Positions 1-9,200 of a stretch of DNA of 34,403 nucleotides are shown here, piece after piece. How positions within the stretch are numbered: the first letter of the stretch is position 1; each line of letters opens with the position of its first letter. A model generated the notes under the pieces. It searched no databases. It saw only the letters and a list, made by a program, of their open reading frames with translations, and was not told the DNA's origin. A program made the position numbers and the translations under genes. The DNA comes from a virus, in the IMG/VR virus record IMGVR_UViG_3300032050_000446, positions 1 to 34,403 of that record, one strand, 5' to 3'.

Positions 1-2391
1 CAAAGTGCCGATCAACTGGCACGTTCTGGTGTGTTGAAGCCTGGTTCAGAAAGTCTTGTTAATGGATTAGCTAGTGCAGGAAAAACACTCACCAATACTC
101 TTCCCGCATCAGTGTTTACTGGTAGAGCCGGAGCTGAGACAGTAGAACAATTAGCAGCAAACCCTGACGCACAAGCAACAGCAGCAGTCAACTTAATGAC
201 CACTGCTCAGCAGGAATTAACGCAAGCAGGCGTAATTAATGGTAGTGAATCAACAACTCAAACTGCCGGGCTAATAGCGGCTGCTAGTACTTTGGGCACC
301 GATGCTGTTGTTGACGCAGTAAAGCAATCTTCTACAGCCACAGAAGCAGTGGAAACTGCGACAACTAATCTCACCGCAGCAGCCAGTGCAGTCGGTATCC
401 CGGCAGCAGCGACCGCGGCAGCTGGAGCAAATCTAGTAAACAATGCAACGGCATCTGCCACAGCATTGGCAGGCGCTGCTGCTGGAGCAAAAAATGTTGC
501 CGGCGCTATTGGAGCAGGTATATCAGCAGCTAAACTGGCTGATAGCTTAGGTGGATTGGGAGGAATAGCAAATTCTCTCAGGGCGCTGGAAGATGCAAAC
601 AGCGCATTAACTGGACTATTAGATTCAGTTAAGGGTATATCAGGATCTGCATTTAGTGCAGTCAAAGATGGATTTGGTAAATTAGAAGCCGGTGTACCAC
701 AAAACTTGTCAGAAATTGCTAAAGAAAAAGCTGCTAAAACCGCTGTCACTGAGAATCTTCCAGGATCGCAGCCGGCATTTGCTAAGAGCTTGTCTAGCCT
801 AGTAACAAAAGCAGGCGATGCATTTAACAAGGCAGCTAAGTTATCCAGCGATCTTAGTAATTCAATTAATAGTGTGGTTGGTCCGGCCGGACGAGCATTA
901 TCAGGCGTCGCAGGAGCCGCTACCGGTGCTTTAGGAGCCGCTACTGGCGCCGCAGGAACTATTACTGGCGCTGCAGGAACTATTACTGGCGCTGCAGGAG
1001 CTATTACTGGAGCAGCCGGTGCTGTTACCACTGCGGCCGGTGCTGTTACTAACGCAGCAGGTGCTGTGAATAGCATCACTGGTAACGTCAGTAATCTAAC
1101 TACTGCTATCGGTGAGGTCACCGGACCTCCAGGCATTGCGGCAATTACTGCTGCCCCCGCCGTACCCGGAACCACTAATATTACTACTACACTGTCTTCA
1201 ATTGCTGATGTATCATCCGAAATTGGTACTCTTCCCAACACGATTGGTGTAAGCACTGTTAATAATGCGATAGTTATTTCAACTTCAGCAGACCAATTAG
1301 TAGCGGAAGGAACTGGTGCAGTCAATGCAATTAGCGATTTAGCCAATGCAGGCAACAACTTAGAAAATGCCGGGCAACAAATCACTACACTGATTGACTC
1401 AACTACAGGCAATGGTGTAGATAATTTGGCAAATAATATTAGCGGTGCAGTTGACAACATTAACAGCTTAGCAGGAGGAGCAACGTCACTTAAGAACGGC
1501 TTGTCAGGTCTAGCTAATGCTGCTAAGAAGGCACAGGGAGGCGGACTTGCTGCTAGAGCATCTGCACTGGCTAGCGGGGTAAGTAATTTGCCAGGCGGAA
1601 TCAAAGCCTTCTCCAGTGTGTTAGATAAAGCAGATGAAGCTGCTAATCAGATACCAGGTACCGGTCAGTTAACAGGTCTGATGAATGATTTGCAGACGGG
1701 AGTTAAAAATGGACTTGGCAGTGCTACATCAACCCTAACTTCAGCAGGTAATGCATTGAATGCAGCTTCATCTGCATTGAATACAGCAAATAGCATAGTA
1801 GGAGCAGCAGGTGATACAACAGCGGCATTGGGTAACTTAAGTTCAGCAGCCAGCAAAGCGGGCGGACTCACTTCGGCTATTGCAAGTAAGCTTCCAATAG
1901 GACAGGTTACTCAGCTACTAACATCTGTGAGTGCTTTGGGCGCTGGCGGAGCAAGTCCTATCAGACTGCCTAGCTTGGGAGTCAACACGACAAACAGAGA
2001 CGGCATTACTGCCCAAATTAGAGGAGTATTGGGTGATGCTAGAATTCCAATACCAAATCTGTTAGGAGACATTATAGGTGATGCTATTGACAGTATAGAA
2101 AAGAGGGCACGTACTTTAAGAGAAGAAAGACGCCGAATTCAAGCACAACTTGACACTGCAAAGGAAGAAGAAACCGCAGCAGGTGATGCATTCATTGTTG
2201 CATTTAATACTCTGCCAGCCGGCGACCCAAGTATTGCTGCACTAGAACAGAGGTATCAGGAAGCAACAACTAAAACTCAAAATTTAGTACGAGAACTAGC
2301 AAATGTAGGCAAACGTCCAAGAAAAGCTGCACCAGCGACAGACCCAGCTGCTGCTGGAACGCCCCCGGCCGGTACCGGAACTACTACGTAA
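1..2391 (+). CDS. Ala/Gly/Thr-rich virion structural protein, 5' partial
   Basis: The frame is open from base 1, giving at least 796 residues, so the true start lies upstream; the GTG at 31 is only an internal codon. Composition is strongly Ala/Gly/Thr/Ser/Asn-rich with few charges. Near the N-terminus of the visible part there are two related stretches, around 'SGVLKPGSESLVNGL' and 'AGVINGSESTTQTAGLI', suggesting a small repeated helical unit. Eight tandem heptads of GAAGxxT type follow at 904-1071. The last ~110 residues change character: a charged segment with 'LREERRRIQAQLDTAKEEE' reads as a coiled coil, ending in a Pro/Ala/Gly/Thr tail. The gene sits 24 bases before gp25, so a baseplate or tail-tube-associated role is likely by position. 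I cannot assign it to a named T4 gene; a hub-associated or tape-measure-like protein are alternatives. No catalytic motif is visible. Confidence 0.85.
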   Translation, partial: QSADQLARSGVLKPGSESLVNGLASAGKTLTNTLPASVFTGRAGAETVEQLAANPDAQATAAVNLMTTAQQELTQAGVINGSESTTQTAGLIAAASTLGTDAVVDAVKQSSTATEAVETATTNLTAAASAVGIPAAATAAAGANLVNNATASATALAGAAAGAKNVAGAIGAGISAAKLADSLGGLGGIANSLRALEDANSALTGLLDSVKGISGSAFSAVKDGFGKLEAGVPQNLSEIAKEKAAKTAVTENLPGSQPAFAKSLSSLVTKAGDAFNKAAKLSSDLSNSINSVVGPAGRALSGVAGAATGALGAATGAAGTITGAAGTITGAAGAITGAAGAVTTAAGAVTNAAGAVNSITGNVSNLTTAIGEVTGPPGIAAITAAPAVPGTTNITTTLSSIADVSSEIGTLPNTIGVSTVNNAIVISTSADQLVAEGTGAVNAISDLANAGNNLENAGQQITTLIDSTTGNGVDNLANNISGAVDNINSLAGGATSLKNGLSGLANAAKKAQGGGLAARASALASGVSNLPGGIKAFSSVLDKADEAANQIPGTGQLTGLMNDLQTGVKNGLGSATSTLTSAGNALNAASSALNTANSIVGAAGDTTAALGNLSSAASKAGGLTSAIASKLPIGQVTQLLTSVSALGAGGASPIRLPSLGVNTTNRDGITAQIRGVLGDARIPIPNLLGDIIGDAIDSIEKRARTLREERRRIQAQLDTAKEEETAAGDAFIVAFNTLPAGDPSIAALEQRYQEATTKTQNLVRELANVGKRPRKAAPATDPAAAGTPPAGTGTTT
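904..1071 (+). repeat. Eight tandem 7-residue (21-nt) repeats in the Ala/Gly-rich protein
   Basis: In frame, eight consecutive heptads read GVAGAAT, GALGAAT, GAAGTIT, GAAGTIT, GAAGAIT, GAAGAVT, TAAGAVT, NAAGAVN. The central copies are nearly identical at the DNA level, so recent slippage or unequal exchange is likely. A strict heptad of small residues would suit a tightly packed helical bundle. Confidence 0.85.
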
Positions 2392-2392
2392 A

Positions 2393-2399
2393 CTAAATA
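2393..2399 (+). promoter_or_regulatory. Candidate late-promoter-like motif CTAAATA before gp25
   Basis: CTAAATA lies in the 24-base gap before gp25, 16 bases from its ATG. It resembles the 3' part of the T4 late consensus TATAAATA. The same seven bases occur at the same distance before the gene at 31607. AAGGA at 2405-2409 is the ribosome binding site. Confidence 0.45.
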
Positions 2400-2415
2400 T
2401 TAAAAAGGATAATTT

Positions 2416-2865
2416 ATGGCAACTTATTTAGGATTCAGTACGATAAATGCGTGTAACCCAAAAACAACGAATGCTACCTCAGGTAGTGCTGGCGGCCCGG
2501 GCGGAATCCGCGAAGGTATCTCATGGGGAAATAAATTTAGTCTCGTTGATGCCCAATTAGTAGTACAAGATTTTCTCAATGCGTTGAATATACGATTAGG
2601 TACCAAAGTGGGTCAGCCCGGATATGGTACAAGACTCTGGGACTTTATTTTTGAACCAAATACTCCAACTACACGAATTGATATTGAAAATGAAATACGA
2701 CGAGTAGCCAGTCAAGACCCTAGACTTCAACTTGCAGAGCTGGTATCCTATACATACGATAACGGAATACTATTAGAAATACAGTGTGCAATACTGCCTT
2801 TCAATCAACCAATTGCTGCAAAAATTTCTTTGAACCGAGCGACACAAACAGCCACTTTACTATAA
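2416..2865 (+). CDS. 25: Baseplate wedge subunit gp25 (GPW/gp25 family)
   Basis: This 149-residue protein belongs to the gp25/GPW family, whose members (T4 gp25, T6SS TssE) sit in the inner baseplate wedge, bind gp6 and help start sheath assembly. The family core is visible: a helix around residues 45-60, then 'GQPGYGTRLWDFIFEP' at about 66-81 with the conserved G-x-x-LW and the E-P pair, then an acidic/basic helix 'IDIENEIRRVASQDPRL'. It is slightly longer than T4 gp25 (132 aa) because of a Gly/Ser/Asn-rich N-terminal extension of about 35 residues. The ATG at 2416 has AAGGA six bases upstream and no competing start. Gene 6 follows 47 bases later, matching their physical partnership. The fold resembles lysozyme in name only; no lytic activity is implied. 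Confidence 0.93.
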   Translation: MATYLGFSTINACNPKTTNATSGSAGGPGGIREGISWGNKFSLVDAQLVVQDFLNALNIRLGTKVGQPGYGTRLWDFIFEPNTPTTRIDIENEIRRVASQDPRLQLAELVSYTYDNGILLEIQCAILPFNQPIAAKISLNRATQTATLL

Positions 2866-2883
2866 AATCTGGTTTTTTTCTAT

Positions 2884-2891
2884 GATAAATA
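2884..2891 (+). promoter_or_regulatory. Candidate T4-like late promoter GATAAATA before gene 6
   Basis: GATAAATA differs from the T4 late octamer TATAAATA at its first base. It lies in the 47-base gap between gp25 and gp6, 21 bases before the gp6 ATG. A transcript starting a few bases downstream would have a short leader containing the purine-rich GAGAG at 2903-2907. The same octamer recurs at 25945 and 29318. Confidence 0.6.
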
Positions 2892-2912
2892 TATTATCAA
2901 TAGAGAGAAACT

Positions 2913-5900
2913 ATGGCAACAAGTTCAAGACAATCAGCACTATTTGGCCCCAACGACTGGAAAACCATTTACCAGACGTTCAACCAAGCAGACTTCCGTA
3001 GCTATGACTACGAAACCCTACGTAAAGCATTCATTGACTACCTACAAGTAAATTATCCAGAAACATATAACGACTATGTTGAATCAAGCGAATTTGTTGC
3101 CTTGCTTGACGTTATTGCCTTTATGGGTCAAGGTCTTGCTTTCCGCAATGACTTGAATGCTCGTGAAAACTTTATTGATACCGCCGAACGCAGAGACAGT
3201 GTTGTTAAGCTTGCCAATCTTGTGAGCTATACTCCAAAAAGAAACATTGCTGGCCAGGGCTATCTAAAAGTCACGAGTATTAAAACTACTCAGAACCTAA
3301 ATGATCTTAACGGATTCAATCTAAGCAATGTTCCTGTATTATGGAATGACCCTGCTAACCCCAACTGGTTAGAACAGTTCAACACGATCATCAACGCTAC
3401 CTTAGTAGATACACAGAGAATCGGTAGACCTGGCAACGTTAGTGAAATCGCTGGAGTAAACACCAGCGAATATAGCATACAGATTGCCCCTAATAATCTA
3501 CCTATCGTACCTTTTACAAGTTCGGTTGGTGGCATCAACATGAACTTTGAATTGTGCAGTGTGTCCAGCTTAGACAGCGAATCAATCTACGAAGTTCCTC
3601 CTGCTCCTAACGGCAGATTCAATATGTTATATCGTAATGACAAGTTAGGATTTGGTAGCCCCGAAACAGGCTTCTTCTTCTACTTTAAGCAGGGCAATCT
3701 ACAGACATTTGACTTCTCGTTGCAGCAGCAAATCAGCAACCAAAATATTGATATTGATATTCAGGGAATTAACAATTCTGATACATGGCTATACAAGATT
3801 AATCAAGATAACACAAGAGACCAGTGGCGTCAAGTAGAAAATGTTTATGCTAATGCTTCACTACAAGGCAATAGTTCATTCAAGCAGACATTTTCCGTAA
3901 GCTCACGTTTCAACGATCAGGTCACCTATGTATTTGGCGATGGCGTATTCAGCGAAATCCCTGTCGGAAACTTCAGAGCATATGTACGTGCTGGCAATGC
4001 ACTCACCTACACTATCTATCCTTCAGACATGAATGGCTTGTCAGTGACATTCACTTATATTTCTCGTTTGGGTAGAGCAGAAACATTAACTGTTGGTCTA
4101 GCGTTGACCCAGACAGTAACGACTGCTCAGGCAAGAGAATCACTTGCAAGCATTAAGCAACGTGCGCCTACTCGTTACTATACACAGAACAGAATGGTTA
4201 ATGGCGAAGACTACAACAACTTCCCATATACACTGTACAACTCAATTGTCAAGAGTAAAGCAATTAATAGATCAAGCGTTGGCGTCAGTAAAAATCTTGA
4301 CTTGCTAGACCCTACTGGAAAATATTCTAGCACAGTAAGTTATGGCAATGACGGTGCATTGTATCAAGACGATGCCGACGGTAGCGAAAGCTTAACAATT
4401 AATAATACCAGTGATATCATTGCATTCTTTACTGGTGAGCTAACTAATATATTGACGCTAAACAAAGCCACACAATACTATATTCAGAACTATCCAAGAT
4501 ACACCGTAACTGATCAGAATACTCCTGCAAATGAAATAGTGTATTGGAGAACTAGTACCGTAAATGCAGACAATGAAACAGGTTATGTCTACACAGTAAC
4601 CGGTTCATTAGAGCAGCCCACAAGCGTTGGTGTATTCAGCACTACTAATTTGAAATACATGACCACTGGTGCTATCGTTAAATTTACTGCACCCTCAGGT
4701 TTCTATTTTGACCAAGACAATAGACTTGTAGCAGGTATTCCAGGTTCGGGCGACAGCACATTTATTTGGACTACTGTTCTAAATGTAGTAGGCGACGGCT
4801 CAAACAACAATCAAGGTAGCTTCGCTAATGGAGCTGGTCCTATCAGACTTAGTGGCTATGTCCCTAATGATGTTATTGTAAGCACTATCATTCCTGTGTT
4901 CGGTAACATTATTCCTAGAGAAATAATTCAAGAGGCAGTAATCAGAATTGAACTGAATCAAGAATTTACATTAGTGTTTGATAACTCGCTACTAATCAAT
5001 CAGTCACGCTGGTCTATTAAAAAGATTACTGACCCCAATTGGTTCGTAAAGTTTACCAGCTTAGGTAATAATAGATACACTGTAACATATAGATCATTGT
5101 CTTACTATTTTGGAAGTGTCTCAGACACAAGATTTACTTTCGCTAAAGACGAATTAGTATACGATCCGTTTACTGGAAAGATTATTCAAGATAATGTTAC
5201 GGTATTGGGAATTAATACAGCACCCTCATCTACTACTGCGATCGGTAAGAACACTGAGATTAATATTGTTGGACAAACAGTTGAGAGCGATGGATACGTA
5301 AACGACTTTGAAGTTGAAGTTGCAGCAACGGATGTGAACAACAATCAGTTGATTTTAAATCCGGACTTCTTTAATGAGATTACAGGTTTCGTAACGGGTA
5401 ACAATAATTTTGGTATATATGTTTTCTTTGAGACTGTACAGGATCCAATCAACCTCACCAAAGAGTTCATTATTCCTACCAGCTCAGTACGATTCCAATA
5501 TCCTACTCAAACACAGATTGAATTAGTGAAGTATGATTATCCAGTTGGACAATTGTTCTATGCAACTAGTGAAAATAAATTCTATAAAACAGTTCAGGAT
5601 CAAACTGTAACTACTATTGTCTACGATTTAGTAGAACAGTTTAATTATAGTGTGAAGTCAGGAAGACAGGGCCTGAGCTATCAGTACAAGCATAATTCAA
5701 ACAACACTAATAGAATTGATCCGGCAACTACTAACATTATTGACTTATATGTTGTCACATTCAGCTACTATGAACAATATCAGAGATATATTGTTGACAC
5801 AACAAATACTATTCCTGAACCGAATAGACCAACAATTACTGAGTTGTCTTCGCAGTACACTCAATTACAAGACTATAAAATGTTGTCGGATTCTGTAATA

Positions 5901-6287
5901 TTAAATAGTGTAGAGTTCAAACCATTGTTTGGTCCTAAAGCAGTACCGGCACTGAGAGCGACAATTAAAGTAATTAAAGACAGTACAACAAATGCGAGTG
6001 ACAGTGAAGTGAGAAGTGCAGTGCTAGCCGCAATGGATCAATATTTCAATATTAATAATTGGAACTTTGGTGATACCTTCTACTTCTCAGAACTTAGTGC
6101 ATACTTACACGCCGAATGCGGAGACTTGATTAGCTCTGCTGTATTAGTACCGAATGACCCCTCAATGAGGTTTGGAGACTTGTATGAAATAAAATGTAGA
6201 CCTTTTGAAATTTTTGTAAACGCTGCTACATCAAATGATGTATTAGTAATACCCGCGCTCACACCCGACGAATTACAGATAAGATAA
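2913..6287 (+). CDS. 6: Baseplate wedge subunit gp6, enlarged
   Basis: The product has 1124 residues; T4 gp6 has 660. In T4, two gp6 chains pair with gp7 and gp25 to form the wedge core and the ring that holds the baseplate together. The N-terminal ~110 residues carry the gp6 signature: a 'SYDYETLRKAFIDYLQ' helix, then 'FVALLDVIAFMGQGLAFRND' and 'RRDSVVKLANLVSYTPKR'. The C-terminal ~120 residues have the matching end, with 'NWNFGDTFYFSELSAYLH', 'SSAVLVPNDPSMRFGDLYEI' and 'CRPFEIF'. The extra length lies in the middle, a beta-rich Asn/Thr/Tyr-rich stretch (roughly residues 480-980), probably additional domains on the periphery. The start follows a weak GAGAG site; the gene ends 8 bases before the giant gene, so the two are likely co-translated. 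Confidence 0.9.
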   Translation: MATSSRQSALFGPNDWKTIYQTFNQADFRSYDYETLRKAFIDYLQVNYPETYNDYVESSEFVALLDVIAFMGQGLAFRNDLNARENFIDTAERRDSVVKLANLVSYTPKRNIAGQGYLKVTSIKTTQNLNDLNGFNLSNVPVLWNDPANPNWLEQFNTIINATLVDTQRIGRPGNVSEIAGVNTSEYSIQIAPNNLPIVPFTSSVGGINMNFELCSVSSLDSESIYEVPPAPNGRFNMLYRNDKLGFGSPETGFFFYFKQGNLQTFDFSLQQQISNQNIDIDIQGINNSDTWLYKINQDNTRDQWRQVENVYANASLQGNSSFKQTFSVSSRFNDQVTYVFGDGVFSEIPVGNFRAYVRAGNALTYTIYPSDMNGLSVTFTYISRLGRAETLTVGLALTQTVTTAQARESLASIKQRAPTRYYTQNRMVNGEDYNNFPYTLYNSIVKSKAINRSSVGVSKNLDLLDPTGKYSSTVSYGNDGALYQDDADGSESLTINNTSDIIAFFTGELTNILTLNKATQYYIQNYPRYTVTDQNTPANEIVYWRTSTVNADNETGYVYTVTGSLEQPTSVGVFSTTNLKYMTTGAIVKFTAPSGFYFDQDNRLVAGIPGSGDSTFIWTTVLNVVGDGSNNNQGSFANGAGPIRLSGYVPNDVIVSTIIPVFGNIIPREIIQEAVIRIELNQEFTLVFDNSLLINQSRWSIKKITDPNWFVKFTSLGNNRYTVTYRSLSYYFGSVSDTRFTFAKDELVYDPFTGKIIQDNVTVLGINTAPSSTTAIGKNTEINIVGQTVESDGYVNDFEVEVAATDVNNNQLILNPDFFNEITGFVTGNNNFGIYVFFETVQDPINLTKEFIIPTSSVRFQYPTQTQIELVKYDYPVGQLFYATSENKFYKTVQDQTVTTIVYDLVEQFNYSVKSGRQGLSYQYKHNSNNTNRIDPATTNIIDLYVVTFSYYEQYQRYIVDTTNTIPEPNRPTITELSSQYTQLQDYKMLSDSVILNSVEFKPLFGPKAVPALRATIKVIKDSTTNASDSEVRSAVLAAMDQYFNINNWNFGDTFYFSELSAYLHAECGDLISSAVLVPNDPSMRFGDLYEIKCRPFEIFVNAATSNDVLVIPALTPDELQIR

Positions 6288-6295
6288 GTACATAT

Positions 6296-9200
6296 ATGGC
6301 ACGCATTAGAACACTAAATTTTCTTCCGGAAATTTTCCAAACACCCACCAACAGTCAGTTCCTCTCGGCTACACTTGATAGACTCGTAAGCAATCCTTCG
6401 TCAACTCGTGTACAGGGATATGTTGGTAGCAAATTTGGTTCGGGAATTAATGCGCTTGATTATTATGTCACAGAGCCAACCAAAACTCGTGCAGATTATC
6501 AATTAGAACCAAGCGTGGTGTTTACAAAAGCAGAAGAAGAAATTGCTAATGATTTTATTACATACCCGGGCATAATTGATTCGCTCAAACAACAGGGTGC
6601 TATTACTAATAACAACGATAGATTATTCAACAGTCAAATCTACTCATGGGACAGCTTCACTAATCTAGATAAGTTGGTCAACTATTATGAATACTACTGG
6701 TTACCAATTGGTGCCCCAGCAGTTACAGTTGCTCCCAGTACTGTATTCATCAACCAAGATTATGTTGTCACTGACTTCCCTAATAGCTATGAAATCAGCG
6801 AAGTCGGATCAGCGATTGGAACAGGAACGAATCCTACAATCTCAGTGATTCGCGGTGGCACATATAGATTTGAAGTAAATCAAACTTCACAGTTCTGGAT
6901 TCAGACTGAGCCAGGTACTAGTGGATTTTCTCCCACACAAGAAAATCTACCTACAAGAGAAGTATTTGGTGTGGATAACAACGGTACTGAAGTAGGCATC
7001 GTAACATTCAACGTCCCATTCAAGAATGCACAGGATCAATTTGTTTTCCCTGGCAACAATATGGTTGACGTAATTTGCAATATTCCGTTTGATCAGGTTA
7101 ACGGTAGAAATCTGTATACGATTAATGACCCTGCTACAGGCGTAATTTATCCCGGACTAGATAATATTGACGGTGTGACTGGCTTAGAAGGCCTAAGAAT
7201 ACTGTTCTACGACACCGGAGTACCAGATGAGCAAGGATTCGTCTCATCGTATTATGACAGCACAACTTATGACGTAAATGATCCGTCCTTTACAGAACCT
7301 AAGACTGTCACTGTCGGTAGCACTAACGCTAGTGGTAATAGATTATCAATGGCATCGGGCTTCACTACAGATGAACTAATTCCTAATCAAACTGTAACCT
7401 TTAGTGGAGTGCTATTAGGTGGCATCGTTGAAGGTCAAGTATATTTTGTAAAAGATATTATCAACTCAACCGACTTCACTATTTCCGAAGACCTTGAAGG
7501 TGATACTGTAACTGTATTTTCTCAGTCAGGCGCCAACATGATTGTTAACATCAATCAGGGCCAGTTTCAGAATGGATTTAACACTGTAGTAAGTGAGAAC
7601 TTCTACAGAATTCAGTATGTAGGTGATCCCGATAATCCTATTATTAGACTGTTACCTGATGGTACTATTCCTAATAATGAAAAGATTTCTCCGAGATTCG
7701 GTGACCAATACATCAGTAGATCGTTTTACAGAAATAATTTAGGTGTTATTAGTATGATACCTATTATTACTGCACCGCTTGATGTGTTGTATTATCAAGA
7801 TGGAATCAATCCAAATAAAGTCGGCGTAATTAAAATTAATGATTCTGACATAGACAACTTTATTAATATTGAAACAGAAATCTTAGGTAGAACAACTTAC
7901 ACCTCACCTAACGGCGTACAGTTCACGAATGGATTGAAGGTTCAATTTGATGGTAACGTCTTCCCTAATTCATATCGCTCAGGCGAATATTATGTTGAGG
8001 GCGTAGGTACAGCAATAGAATTGATTCCGGTCAGTGAATTAATTGTTCCTGAGAAATTCTCTAGAGGAGACTTCATACCATACGATACTGTAGGCTATGA
8101 CGACACTGATTATGATATTGAATTGTTTGTTCCAATTGACCCCGACTATATCACTATTACAAGAAATAGCATCAGCAAGAATGCATGGTCAAGAAGCAAC
8201 AGATGGTTCCACATTGACGTTATCAATGCCACTGCACAGTATAATGATAATCCAAATATCTTGACAGAATATGCGACTCTTGACAACAAAGCTAAGAGAC
8301 CAATCATTGAGTTTTATCCTAACTTAAAAATGTTTGATGCAGGTACTCAAGGTAAGAGACCAGTTGACTTCTTTGATACTCGTGCAACAGATGCATTGTC
8401 TCAGGTTGCAGGGTTAAACAATTATTTCCCTGACGTAGAAACCTATACTGGCAACACTGCTGTAGTTGCAAGCACACCAACTGTCATAGTCAATGTAGTA
8501 TCCATGGAGCTGGGTAAAACATATGAGCTTGTCAACGTTGATGACACTATACAAGATTCATGGAATGAGTTAGCAGGAACGTTGGGCGTTACGTATTTTC
8601 CGGGTGACAAAATCGTATGTGTTAAAGACGGAAACGATCTCCTAGTTCCTGGCACCGGTACTGGACGCTTAATAGATGATCAGACAACTGTAACTGTTCC
8701 GTCAGACGATGTTACTGGGGTATTCCAAATTGGGATGTATGTCGGTGACGTATTAAATATTATACCTACTAATGCACAGATTATTAATCTCACTGATGAC
8801 GGGACAACGACCACTCTCACTATCAATTATCCGTTCCCACAAGACATTGTTGGCGGAACAACATCAATCGTTGGTACTGACACTACAGTAAGCAACTATT
8901 CTGTTTTCCCTGGATCAAGAATTATTTTCTCTAACGATACCGACGAAGGTACAAAGCATAAGATTTACGTTGTAGATATCGTTGTTACTACTTTAGGTGG
9001 TAGTCCACAGATTGTGTTGATTGAAGCTGAAGACACTAATGTTGAAGTAGATCAGCAGGTTGTCATCACGAGAGGCTTCACCGAGCAAGGTAAAACATTC
9101 TATTTTGATGGCATTGAATGGCTACAAGCACAGCAGAAAGTAACTGTTAATCAGGCTCCTCTATTTGATGTGTTTGACGATAATGGTATAAGTCTTTCAG

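Noticed and set aside
258-1604. Long open frame on the minus strand, 448 codons
   Set aside because: It is a shadow of the Ala/Gly/Thr-rich plus-strand gene: codon bias removes stops on the opposite strand. It has no ribosome binding site and a composition typical of antisense of such genes (Pro/Ala/Val-rich).
2416-2865. gp25 as a lysozyme or lysis protein
   Set aside because: The family name refers to fold history; catalytic lysozyme residues are not evident and its place next to gp6 fits the baseplate role.
2866-2912. Possible terminator at the T run after gp25 (seven T)
   Set aside because: No GC-containing stem precedes the T run; only a trivial A/T pairing can form.
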